Below are positions 25,843-34,132 of a stretch of 64,000 nucleotides of DNA, in pieces (the stretch's first letter is position 1; every line of letters begins with the position of its first letter). The notes under the pieces are model-generated. The model ran no database searches, was not told the DNA's origin, and saw only the letters and a program-made list of their open reading frames with translations. Source of the DNA: Variovorax paradoxus (GTDB taxonomy: Bacteria > Pseudomonadota > Gammaproteobacteria > Burkholderiales > Burkholderiaceae_C). The position numbers and the translations under genes are program-made. Where the stretch lies: the NCBI RefSeq assembly GCF_009755665.1, contig NZ_CP046622.1:5335001-5399000 (forward strand), written 5' to 3'.

Positions 25843-26529
25843 CTAATTCTTCAGTGATTCAAGGTCGCGCTGAACGGTGATGCCTCCCACGCATTCGTAG
25901 TAACTGAAATCGAATTCAATTCGCCCGTTCCTAGGCCCCTTGAAGAAGCGGGGAGTGACATAGAAGATGCCCTGGAGCTTTCCTGTTTGAAAGGGCGGCG
26001 TTGGCACCACCCCTGGCAACGCCACAGCAGGCGCTACGGTGCGGTGTGGCGAGACGGTGAAGCCATCGCCGAAGGTGGCGATCACATCCGCCAGTGTCAC
26101 GCATGATTTCCTGATGTCGACGGCAAAGCTGAAATACCTTTTCCCCCCAAACTTTGGTCTGTCGTCATCTGCACGCGTGTAGTAAAAGTTGCCGACCCCC
26201 GCTGGCAAATGTTGAAGCTCTTCTGCCTCCACCCCCGCGGGGATTCGCCTAGGGGCGTTTCTAGACTCGCTGTAGTTCCGGCCGTTCTTGATTTCCAGCG
26301 TCTCATGAAACAGGCGGTTTGGATCGGAAAGGTCATCCGTCCGCGCGATGCACCACGCGAGTTCGATGATGGGGTGTTTCGGCGGCCGGGCTTCGGCGCT
26401 CTGAACCGCGCATGACGCTGCCGTGGAGGAGTTGAAATTCGACACCCCCGGCAGAACGCCGCACCCTGCAACGGACACCGCCATCGCCAAGGCCAGCAGC
26501 ACCGCTTTGAATACGTGCAATTGCTTCAT
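25843..26529 (-). CDS. Lipoprotein, putative immunity protein of the metallopeptidase
   Basis: This is a 228-residue lipoprotein with signal peptide and lipobox VAGC (Cys23), so it is periplasmic and membrane-anchored. The mature part carries four or more Cys (SCAVQSAEARPPK, ELAWCIART, RKSCVTLADV, YYECVGG), suggesting disulphides. No known family was recognised. A strong ribosome site (AGGGGAG) precedes the ATG. It ends 15 bp before the metallopeptidase gene. Base composition is less GC-rich than the neighbours. A decayed second copy lies directly upstream at 26545-26720. Confidence 0.6.
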   Translation of the reverse strand: MKQLHVFKAVLLALAMAVSVAGCGVLPGVSNFNSSTAASCAVQSAEARPPKHPIIELAWCIARTDDLSDPNRLFHETLEIKNGRNYSESRNAPRRIPAGVEAEELQHLPAGVGNFYYTRADDDRPKFGGKRYFSFAVDIRKSCVTLADVIATFGDGFTVSPHRTVAPAVALPGVVPTPPFQTGKLQGIFYVTPRFFKGPRNGRIEFDFSYYECVGGITVQRDLESLKN

Positions 26530-26544
26530 TGATCTCCCCTTCGA

Positions 26545-26720
26545 TGTCGTGACCGCATCCGCAGTGTCACGCAGGATCTCTTGAGGGTCGACTCAGAACC
26601 AACACGCCTTTTCCCGTCGATCGTGAACTTATCGACGTCTATGCATTGGAAGAGTTGAAGTTCGATAAAACCGGCAGAACGGCGGGCACCGTCAGCAAGG
26701 ACGGCAGCATCGCCATGAAT
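26545..26720 (-). pseudogene. Remnant of a second copy of the lipoprotein gene
   Basis: Two blocks match the intact lipoprotein gene in the same order and strand. Block 1: CAGTGTCACGCAGGATCTC (from 26562) matches 26092 onward, including a downstream CCTTTTCCC. Block 2: GAAGAGTTGAAGTTCGA then CCGGCAGAACG (26648-26680) matches 26426-26457 and continues through CATCGCCA. The blocks are about 320 bp apart in the intact gene and about 85 bp apart here, so roughly 240 bp is deleted. No open frame survives. This looks like a duplicated immunity-type gene that has decayed. Confidence 0.7.
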
Positions 26721-26786
26721 GCATCAGCTGCCCTTTTGATGTCCCTCGCCCTTCCGGCGTTCGAGACATCGTCGATGCACGCCCGA

Positions 26787-28235
26787 TCAGCTCGCGCGGC
26801 AGATCTTCAGCATGTTGGTACCGCCGGGGGCACCCATCGGCTCGCCGCAGGTAATCGCGTAGACATCGCCGGTCTGCACGATGCCCCGCTTCTTCAGATG
26901 GGCTTCGGCCTGCTCGAGCGCGGTGTCGCGGTCGCTTTCCGAATCCATCAGCAGCGGGCGCACGTTGCGGTAGAGCGCCATTCGGCGTTGCGTGGCAAGG
27001 CGCGAGGTCAGCGCGTACATCGGAATGTGCGCGCGGTGGCGGCTCATCCACAGCGGCGTGGAGCCCGACTCGGTGAGCGCCACGATCGCCTTGGCGCCCA
27101 GGTGGTGCGCCGTGAACAGCGCGCCCATGGCAATCGACTGGTCGATGCGGCTGTAGGTCTTGCCGCTGAAGTCGGCGTCGAGCGTCTTGTCTTCGGCCGA
27201 TTCGGCGGCTTCGCAGATGCGGCTCATCTCCTGCACGGTTTCGAGCGGGTAGCGGCCCGAGGCAGTTTCAGCCGAGAGCATCACGGCGTCGGTGCCGTCG
27301 AGCACGGCGTTGGCCACATCGCTCACCTCGGCGCGGGTGGGCACGGGGTTGGTGATCATCGACTCCATCATCTGGGTCGCGGTGATCACCACCTTGTCCA
27401 TGTCGCGCGCCATGCGGATCATTTTTTTCTGCAGCGCAGGCACGGCGGCGTTGCCGACCTCAACGGCCAGGTCGCCGCGCGCCACCATGATGCCGTCGCT
27501 CGCACGCAGGATTTCTTCCAGCTTGGGAATGGCCTCGGCGCGCTCGATCTTGGCGATGAGCCCGGGCTTGTGCCCGTACTCGGCCGCGGCCACGTTGCAC
27601 AGTTGGCGCGCCATTTCCATGTCGGTGGCGTTCTTTGGAAAGCTCACTGCCACGTAGTCGGCCTGGAAGCTCATCGCGGTCTTGATGTCTTCCATGTCCT
27701 TGGCGGTGAGCGCCGGCGCCGTGAGGCCGCCGCCCTGCTTGTTGATACCCTTGTTGTTGGAGAGCTCGCCGCCCAGCTTCACGGTGGTGTGCACCGCCTC
27801 GCCGCGCACGGCGTCAACCGTGAGCACGATGAGGCCGTCGTTCAGCAGCAGCCTGTCGCCGGGACGCACGTCGCGCGGCAGGTCCTTGTAGTCGAGGCCG
27901 ACGGCATCAGCGTCGCCCGGCTCGGTGCGCGAGGCGTCGAGCACGAACTTGGCGCCCGGCTCGAGCCAGACCTTTCCCTGCGCGAACTTGCCGACGCGGA
28001 TCTTGGGCCCTTGCAGGTCGGCCATGATCGCCACCTCTCGGCCGATCTTGCGCGCCGCCTCTCGCACCATGGCGGCACGATCGATGTGGTCCTGCGCCGT
28101 GCCGTGGCTGAAATTGAGCCGCACCACGCTGACCTTGTTCAGGATCATCTGTTCCAGCAGCTCGGGCGTATTGGAAGCCGGGCCGAGCGTGGCGACGATC
28201 TTGGTGGCGTGGCGGGGAAGGCGATCCGTGATCAT
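26787..28235 (-). CDS. pyk: Pyruvate kinase
   Basis: Pyk makes pyruvate and ATP from phosphoenolpyruvate and ADP. The 482-residue protein has ATKIVATLGPASN, MADLQGPKIRVG, GIMVARGDLAVEVG, the signature ATQMMESMITNPVPTRAEV, and LDGTDAVMLSAETASG. A longer start at 28250 exists, but the ATG at 28235 has GGAG 9 nt upstream and was chosen. It follows pgk by 84 bp on the same strand. The Burkholderiales pgk-pyk-fba order is interrupted downstream by the acdRS/effector insertion. Confidence 0.95.
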   Translation of the reverse strand: MITDRLPRHATKIVATLGPASNTPELLEQMILNKVSVVRLNFSHGTAQDHIDRAAMVREAARKIGREVAIMADLQGPKIRVGKFAQGKVWLEPGAKFVLDASRTEPGDADAVGLDYKDLPRDVRPGDRLLLNDGLIVLTVDAVRGEAVHTTVKLGGELSNNKGINKQGGGLTAPALTAKDMEDIKTAMSFQADYVAVSFPKNATDMEMARQLCNVAAAEYGHKPGLIAKIERAEAIPKLEEILRASDGIMVARGDLAVEVGNAAVPALQKKMIRMARDMDKVVITATQMMESMITNPVPTRAEVSDVANAVLDGTDAVMLSAETASGRYPLETVQEMSRICEAAESAEDKTLDADFSGKTYSRIDQSIAMGALFTAHHLGAKAIVALTESGSTPLWMSRHRAHIPMYALTSRLATQRRMALYRNVRPLLMDSESDRDTALEQAEAHLKKRGIVQTGDVYAITCGEPMGAPGGTNMLKICRAS

Positions 28236-28319
28236 TGAGCTTGTCTCCATTTTGTATCCGCTACTGTATACACTTTGTGTGACAACAGGAAGCGGGCACC
28301 GCCGAGCGGGCGCGAAAAA

Positions 28320-29513
28320 TCAGCCGGCAGCACGCTTGGCAAGGATTTCGAACGCCGGCAGCGTCTTGCCCTCGAGCACCTCGAGGAAGGCGCCGCCGCC
28401 GGTCGAGATGTAGCCGACCTGCTTTTCGATGCCGTACTTGGCAATGGCCGCGAGCGTGTCGCCGCCGCCGGCAATCGAGAAGGCGCTGCTTTCGGCAATG
28501 GCCTGCGCAATGGCCTTGGTGCCGCCCGCGAAGGCATCGAACTCGAACACGCCCACCGGGCCGTTCCAGACGATGGTGCCGGCTTCGCGCAGCTGCGCGG
28601 CGAGCTGCGCCGCCGTCTTGGGGCCGATGTCCAGGATCAGGTCGTCGTCGGCCACGTCGCTCGCGTCTTTCACCGTGGCGGGCGCGTCGGCCGCAAAGGT
28701 CTTGGCGGTGACCACGTCCACCGGTATCGGCACATCGGCGCCGCGCGCGCGCATGGATTCGATCACTTCCTTGGCCTGGTCTACCAAGTCGGGCTCCGCC
28801 AGCGACTTGCCGATCTTGAGGCCGGCCGCGAGCATGAAGGTGTTGGCGATGCCGCCGCCGACGATCAGCTGGTCGACGTTGGCCGACAGGCTCTTGAGGA
28901 TGGTGAGCTTGGTGCTCACCTTGGAACCCGCCACGATGGCCACCAGCGGGCGCTTGGGCAACGCCAACGCCTTGGAAATGGCGTCGAGCTCGGCCGCCAG
29001 CAGCGGGCCGGCCGCGGCCACCTTCGCAAACTGCGCAATGCCGTAGGTGGTGGCTTCGGCGCGGTGAGCGGTGCCGAAGGCATCGTTCACGTAGATGTCG
29101 GTGAGCGCGGCCAGCTTGCGTGCCAGCGCCTCGTCGTTCTTCTTCTCGCCCTTGTTGACGCGGCAGTTCTCCAGCAGCACGACCTGGCCCGGCTTCACGT
29201 CGACACCGTCGACCCAGTTGGCCACCACCGGAACCTCGCGGCCCAGCAGTTCGCCCAGGCGCTTGGCCACGGGGGCAAGCGAATCTTCGGGCTTGAACTC
29301 GCCTTCGGTCGGACGGCCGAGGTGGGAGGTGACCATGACGGCGGCGCCGGCGTCGAGCGCCAGCTGGATGCAGGGCACCGAGGCGCGGATGCGCGTGTCT
29401 TCGGTGATGTTGCCTGCGTCGTCCTGCGGCACGTTGAGGTCGGCACGGATGAAGACGCGCTGGCCGGCGGCCTTGCCCTGCGCGCAGAGGTCGGTGAATC
29501 GAATGACGTTCAT
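28320..29513 (-). CDS. pgk: Phosphoglycerate kinase
   Basis: Pgk transfers phosphate between 1,3-bisphosphoglycerate and ADP. The 397-residue protein has the substrate loop [54 protein letters not shown], the nucleotide-site [18 protein letters not shown] and the C-terminal [16 protein letters not shown]. It is complete and of normal length. It heads the minus-strand pgk-pyk pair. Confidence 0.96.
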   Translation of the reverse strand: MNVIRFTDLCAQGKAAGQRVFIRADLNVPQDDAGNITEDTRIRASVPCIQLALDAGAAVMVTSHLGRPTEGEFKPEDSLAPVAKRLGELLGREVPVVANWVDGVDVKPGQVVLLENCRVNKGEKKNDEALARKLAALTDIYVNDAFGTAHRAEATTYGIAQFAKVAAAGPLLAAELDAISKALALPKRPLVAIVAGSKVSTKLTILKSLSANVDQLIVGGGIANTFMLAAGLKIGKSLAEPDLVDQAKEVIESMRARGADVPIPVDVVTAKTFAADAPATVKDASDVADDDLILDIGPKTAAQLAAQLREAGTIVWNGPVGVFEFDAFAGGTKAIAQAIAESSAFSIAGGGDTLAAIAKYGIEKQVGYISTGGGAFLEVLEGKTLPAFEILAKRAAG

Positions 29514-29606
29514 GGGTCTGTGTGTGGTGGAAGACAGTCGCCTTGCATTGTAGGTTTCGCTCAGCCGTGGCTCTACGCGCTTCTTGCGGCTTTCCGATGC
29601 TTTGCG

Positions 29607-30512
29607 TCAACCCTTTGGTTGCGCCCTGGCGAAGCGTTCCAGGACTTCGACAAAGCTCGCGGCGGCGGGCGACAGCGTGCGCCGTGCGGCGCTGTAGATG
29701 CACACCTCGCGATGGAAATCAGGCGACTCCAACCGCACCATCTGCAGGCCGTGGGCCCGCACCAGCGGCGCGGAATAGGTCGGGCACACGGTCAGCCCCA
29801 GCCCCGAGGCCACCATGCCGAGCGCGGTGGTCATGTACGACACCTCCTGCGTGCCCGGTCGCAGCATGTAGTCGCGCTCCGCCGGGGCCAGCTCGGGCAG
29901 CACGCGCTGGCGGAAGTCGCGCGTGGGCGCAATGAAGGTGTACGGCCCGAGCTCATGCCAACGCACCTTGCGGCGCCTGGCGAACGGGTGCTCCGGCGGG
30001 CAGATCAGCCAGTGCCTGTCGCGCAGCAGCGTGCGGCGGTCGACGGCTGCATCGACGGCCACGTCTTGCCCAACCGCAAGCTCCACGTCGCCCGCTGCAA
30101 CGCCGGCGAGCAGGTGCTCGGGCAGCGTGTCGGCAAGCCGAACGTCGACGTCGGGGTAGGCCTCGCGATAGAGCGCGATCACCCGCGGCATCAGGGTGCA
30201 GGCCATGAGCTGGGGTGCTGCAAGGCGCAACACTCCTTTCTTCTTGTCACGCAAATCCGTCACGCCGGCCACCGCGCTCGTCAGGTCGCCGAGCAGCCGG
30301 TGCACCGAGGGCAGGAACTCGCGCCCTGCTTCGGAAAGCTGCACCCGCCGGGTATGGCGGTCGAGCAGCTTCACGCCCATTTCGCGCTCGAGTTCGCGCA
30401 CCAGCACGCTGAGCGCCGATTGCGTGAGATGCAGCTGCTGCGCCGCGGCAGTGAAGCCGCCGGTTTCGGCCACTGCGGCAAAGGCGCGCAATTGGCGCAG
30501 GGTCAGATTCAT
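29607..30512 (-). CDS. LysR-family transcriptional regulator
   Basis: This 301-residue regulator has an N-terminal LysR helix-turn-helix (LRQLRAFAAVAETGGFTAAA, LTQSALSVLVRELEREMGVK) and a periplasmic-binding-like effector domain (GVLRLAAPQLMACTLMP, SGLGLTVCPTYSAPL). It is divergent from the VOC-hydrolase-monooxygenase operon across 88 bp that contain a palindrome, so it is the likely activator of that operon. The co-inducer is unknown. Confidence 0.9.
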   Translation of the reverse strand: MNLTLRQLRAFAAVAETGGFTAAAQQLHLTQSALSVLVRELEREMGVKLLDRHTRRVQLSEAGREFLPSVHRLLGDLTSAVAGVTDLRDKKKGVLRLAAPQLMACTLMPRVIALYREAYPDVDVRLADTLPEHLLAGVAAGDVELAVGQDVAVDAAVDRRTLLRDRHWLICPPEHPFARRRKVRWHELGPYTFIAPTRDFRQRVLPELAPAERDYMLRPGTQEVSYMTTALGMVASGLGLTVCPTYSAPLVRAHGLQMVRLESPDFHREVCIYSAARRTLSPAAASFVEVLERFARAQPKG

Positions 30513-30520
30513 ATGTCCAT

Positions 30521-30536
30521 TTCATCAATCGATGAA
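30521..30536. promoter_or_regulatory. LysR-type operator candidate
   Basis: TTCATC, 4 bases, then GATGAA forms a perfect inverted repeat in the AT-rich gap between the LysR gene and the VOC gene. It starts 9 bp from the regulator's ATG. A second weaker dyad (ATCGA with TCGAT) overlaps it on the right, to about 30548. The position is typical of a LysR recognition site used for autoregulation and divergent activation. Confidence 0.5.
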
Positions 30537-30600
30537 TTAATTTCGATTGCATCATAAGACGCGGCGTCGCCCAATAACGGCTCACCGGAGACAAGAAGCC

Positions 30601-31161
30601 ATGCCGACGATTGCCCACACGGCGCCCCCACCCGCACCGCCAGTGCGCGGACTGCACCACTTTGCCTGGCGCTGCCGCGACAGCGAGGAAACCCGCCGCT
30701 TCTACGAAGACCTGCTGGGCCTGCCGCTCGCGCACGTGATCAAGAGCGACCACGTGCCGAGCACGGGCGAGTACTGCCCCTATGTGCACATCTTTTTCCA
30801 GATGCGCGACGGCTCTTACATCGCTTTTTTCGACCTGGGGGACGACATTGCCGCGCTGCCTTCGCCCAACACGCCCGCATGGGTGAACCACATCGCGCTG
30901 CGGGTGGATTCGGTGGACGACCTGCTCGCCGCCAAGGCGCGGCTGGAGAGCGCCGGCGTTGAAGTGCTGGGCGTGACCGACCACCACATCATCGAATCGA
31001 TCTACTTCTTCGACCCCAATGGCATTCGCGTGGAACTGACCACGCCGACCGTGCCGCAGGCCGAGATGGAAGCGCATGCGCGGCGCGCTCGCGCGGACCT
31101 GGATGCGTGGACCGCGCGCAAGGCAGAGCTTCGCGTCGCGAGGGGCACTGCAGATGTCTGA
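30601..31161 (+). CDS. VOC-family (glyoxalase/extradiol dioxygenase-like) protein
   Basis: This 186-residue protein is built from two VOC modules. Candidate metal ligands are His19/His20 (GLHHFAWRC), His97 (NHIALRV) and Glu145 (RVELTT). It could be a ring-cleaving dioxygenase, isomerase or lyase; the size suits a small metal enzyme of the glyoxalase/bleomycin family. As the first gene of the operon beside a FAD monooxygenase and a hydrolase, a role in catabolism of a hydroxylated aromatic or similar compound is likely. It overlaps the next gene by 8 bp. Confidence 0.8.
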   Translation: MPTIAHTAPPPAPPVRGLHHFAWRCRDSEETRRFYEDLLGLPLAHVIKSDHVPSTGEYCPYVHIFFQMRDGSYIAFFDLGDDIAALPSPNTPAWVNHIALRVDSVDDLLAAKARLESAGVEVLGVTDHHIIESIYFFDPNGIRVELTTPTVPQAEMEAHARRARADLDAWTARKAELRVARGTADV

Positions 31162-32275
31162 GTTGCAGCTCGCCGTCATCGACGTAAAGCCCGGCGCTGC
31201 GATGGAGAGCCAGTCGGGCCTGCAGATGCTGCGCCCACGCATCTACGGCGCCTTTCGCGCGCCGCAAGGCACCAAGAAGATCGCGGCCATCGTGATGCAC
31301 CCGACCAGCAACTTCATGGGCCACTACCTCATCGGCCCGCTGGCCGAACGCGGCATCTGCTGCATGGGGCTGAACTCGCGCTACGTGGGCAACGATACGG
31401 TGCTGCTGATGGAGCGCGCCATCCAGGACCTGGGGGCCGGCGTGCAGTACCTGCGCGCGGCCGGCTACGAAAAGGTGTTCCTTGTCGGCAACTCGGGCGG
31501 GGCCGCGCTTGCGAGCTTCTACCAGGCGCAGGCCGAAAATCTCACCGCAACGCACTTTCCGGACGGCGACCCGACGCACCTGCACCCGGGCGACCTGCCG
31601 CCGGTCGATGGCCTTGCGCTGTGCGCTGCTCACCTGGGCCGCACTCGGTTGATGCGCGACTGGATCGACCCCTCGGTCACCGACGAGCACGATCCGCTCT
31701 CGGTAAACCCCGAACTCGACATGTACGACCCGCGCCACCGCGTGCCCTACGAGCCCGAATTTCTCGCCCGCTTCAGCGCAGCCCAGAAGGCCCGGCTCGA
31801 CCACATCGAGCAATGGTGCATCGACCGGCTCGCGCTGCTGCGCGGCACACCGGGCGCGCCGCGCGACCAGGCCTTTGTCGTCTATCGCACGCATGCCGAC
31901 CCGCGCTGCGTGGATCTTTCGCTCGATGCCAACGACCGGCTGCCGGGCAGCGTGTGGGGCGATGCGCGGCAGGTGAACTACTCGGCCAACGCGATGGGGC
32001 GCACCACCTCGCTTACGGCGTTTCTTTCGCAGTGGTCTTCGCGTTCGCAGGCGGACGGGCCCACCAACCTTGCGCGCACCACCGTGCCCAAGCTGCTGCT
32101 CACCTACACGGGCGACCAGTCGACTTTTCCGAGCACACGGGATGCGTGGATGGCCGCCGGCGGTGCGCGCATCCGCAATGTCGACATCGTCGGCGGCAAC
32201 CACTATCTCGCGGGGCAGCCTGAACTGGTGCCGAAGGCGGCGGACGCGATCGTCGAATTTGCCCACGCGCTGTAG
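31154..32275 (+). CDS. Alpha/beta-hydrolase of catabolic operon
   Basis: This is a 373-residue alpha/beta-hydrolase-fold protein. IVMHPTSNFMGHYL gives the oxyanion region, FLVGNSGGAAL the nucleophile elbow (Ser114), and VGGNHYLAG the late catalytic His350. A long lid-like insertion (about 120-280) lies between them. It has no signal peptide, so it is cytoplasmic. It probably hydrolyses a C-C or ester bond in an intermediate made by the neighbouring monooxygenase and VOC enzyme. The substrate is unknown. Confidence 0.8.
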   Translation: MSELQLAVIDVKPGAAMESQSGLQMLRPRIYGAFRAPQGTKKIAAIVMHPTSNFMGHYLIGPLAERGICCMGLNSRYVGNDTVLLMERAIQDLGAGVQYLRAAGYEKVFLVGNSGGAALASFYQAQAENLTATHFPDGDPTHLHPGDLPPVDGLALCAAHLGRTRLMRDWIDPSVTDEHDPLSVNPELDMYDPRHRVPYEPEFLARFSAAQKARLDHIEQWCIDRLALLRGTPGAPRDQAFVVYRTHADPRCVDLSLDANDRLPGSVWGDARQVNYSANAMGRTTSLTAFLSQWSSRSQADGPTNLARTTVPKLLLTYTGDQSTFPSTRDAWMAAGGARIRNVDIVGGNHYLAGQPELVPKAADAIVEFAHAL

Positions 32276-32282
32276 ACCGGAC

Positions 32283-33932
32283 ATGGAAACCTTTGCATTT
32301 GCGCCGGCCTACGAGCTGCCGAGCTGGCCTTTCACGCCACCGCCCGAGCTGGGCGAGACAAAGATCGTTCGCCATCCGATCGTGATCGTCGGTGCCGGAC
32401 CTTCGGGACTCACGCTGGCCTGCGACCTGGCACAACGCGGCGTGCGCGCCGTGCTGCTCGACGAGGACGACACCGTCGGCGTGCGCGGCGCCTCGTCGCG
32501 CGGCATCTGCTACGCGCAAAAGAGCCTCGAGATCTTCGAGCGCCTGGGCATCTACGAGCGCATGGCGGCCAAGGGCATCACCTGGTCTTTCGGGCGTACC
32601 TTCTCGGGCGAGCAGGAGGTGTACAACTTCAACCTGCAGGCGAACAGCGTCTCCAGGCAGCCGCCGTTCATCAACCTGCAGCAGTTCTACGTCGAATGGT
32701 TCCTGGTCGAGCGCATCCTCGAACTCGGGCTGACCGAAGTGCGCTGGAAGAACCGCGTGGCCAGCGTCGAGCAGTTGCACGACGGCGTGCGCATCGAGGT
32801 CGAAACGCCTGACGGCCGCTACACCATCGAGGCCGACCGGCTGATCGACGCCACCGGCGCCAACAGCCCGATCCGCACGCAGCTGGGCATCGATGCGCAC
32901 TCGTCGCGCAGCACTGACCGCTGGTGCATCAGCGACGTGCGCTTCAAGAAGCCGCTGCCTACAGAGCGCTGGACGTGGGTCGACGCGCCCTTCAACGAAG
33001 GCCGCGGCGTGTGGCAGCACCTGATGGCCGACGGCGTGTGGCGCATCGACTACCAGATGCCCGAGGACTGTGACACGAGCTACATCAGCAAGCCCGAAGT
33101 CGCGGGCGCACGGCTGCGCGAACAGCTCGGGCCGGGCGTGGAGTTCGAATTCGTGTGGATCGGGCCGTACGGCTACCGCGATCACCTGCTCGACAGCTTT
33201 CGCCACGGCAATGTGTTCTTCATCGGCGATGCCGCGCACGTGGTGAGCCCGTTCGGTGCTCGCGGCGGCAACAGCGGCATCCAGGATGCGGCGAACCTCG
33301 GCTGGAAACTGGCGCTCGTTGCGCACGGGCAGGCGAGTGACGCGCTGCTCGACAGCTACGACGCCGAGCGCCAGCCCGCCGCGCAAGAGAACCTGCGGGT
33401 GACGAGCCGCTCGGCGCGCTTTCTCGCACCGCTTTCGCCGGCCGAGCACACGCTGCGCCGCGCCGTGGTGTCGTTGGCCGCGCGCCATCCGTTTGCGCGA
33501 GCGCTGGTGAACACGGGCCGCATGTCGGTTGCGAACGACTATCCATCCGCGCCGCAGTTGCCCGAAGGCGGGCGCAGCGTACAGAACCTGCCGCTGCGCT
33601 GGGCCGACGGAAGCGAAACAACGCTGATGCAGCTGCTGGCCGACGGCACCCAGTGCATCGGCCTGTGGCTGGCGCCGACACGCGCCGAGGTGGAGGCGGC
33701 GATGGAAGGGACGGCGTCGCTTCCGCTCCGCCTGCTGGCCATCGGCGGCGACAGTGGCTTGCCGACACTGCAACCCGACGAACGGCTCACGAACCACCTG
33801 GGCCTGCGTGACGCGGGCAGCCTCGTGCTCGTGCGCCCCGATGCCTACCGCGCCGCGACGCTGCCGCACGCCACGCCCGAAGCCATCGCCGATGCGCTGC
33901 GCACGGCGCTCGCCCGGAACACCACCTCATGA
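32283..33932 (+). CDS. FAD-dependent aromatic hydroxylase-like monooxygenase
   Basis: This 549-residue flavoprotein belongs to the PheA/TfdB/MhpA type that hydroxylates phenolic rings with NAD(P)H and O2. The dinucleotide site GAGPSG is at 37-42, and the second FAD motif FFIGDAAHVVSPFGARGGN contains Gly315-Asp316. A thioredoxin-like C-terminal domain (about 430-549) is typical of this group. It lies 7 bp after the hydrolase gene and overlaps the DUF2783 gene by 4 bp. It is the probable first enzyme of the pathway. Confidence 0.85.
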   Translation: METFAFAPAYELPSWPFTPPPELGETKIVRHPIVIVGAGPSGLTLACDLAQRGVRAVLLDEDDTVGVRGASSRGICYAQKSLEIFERLGIYERMAAKGITWSFGRTFSGEQEVYNFNLQANSVSRQPPFINLQQFYVEWFLVERILELGLTEVRWKNRVASVEQLHDGVRIEVETPDGRYTIEADRLIDATGANSPIRTQLGIDAHSSRSTDRWCISDVRFKKPLPTERWTWVDAPFNEGRGVWQHLMADGVWRIDYQMPEDCDTSYISKPEVAGARLREQLGPGVEFEFVWIGPYGYRDHLLDSFRHGNVFFIGDAAHVVSPFGARGGNSGIQDAANLGWKLALVAHGQASDALLDSYDAERQPAAQENLRVTSRSARFLAPLSPAEHTLRRAVVSLAARHPFARALVNTGRMSVANDYPSAPQLPEGGRSVQNLPLRWADGSETTLMQLLADGTQCIGLWLAPTRAEVEAAMEGTASLPLRLLAIGGDSGLPTLQPDERLTNHLGLRDAGSLVLVRPDAYRAATLPHATPEAIADALRTALARNTTS

Positions 33933-34132
33933 TCACCGAGCCCCGCATCCCCGATCCCGACGGCTTCTATGCCGCCTTGCTTGCGGCCCACGAAGGCCTG
34001 AGCGAAACCCAGAGCGCCGACCTCAATGCCCGCCTCGTGCTGCTGCTGGCCAACCAGTGCGGCGACCAGACCGTGCTGCTCGACTGCATTCGCGCGGCGG
34101 CCGAAGACCTCACGACCAATCCAGCCCCATGA
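33929..34132 (+). CDS. DUF2783 small protein
   Basis: This is a 67-residue acidic protein (start MITEPRIPDPDGFYAALLAA, core LNARLVLLLANQCGD) matching my recollection of the DUF2783 family, which is typically encoded beside FAD monooxygenases of this type. Overlaps of 4 bp on both sides show tight coupling with the monooxygenase and the MBL-fold gene. It may be an accessory or assembly subunit. No catalytic residues are evident. Confidence 0.8.
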   Translation: MITEPRIPDPDGFYAALLAAHEGLSETQSADLNARLVLLLANQCGDQTVLLDCIRAAAEDLTTNPAP

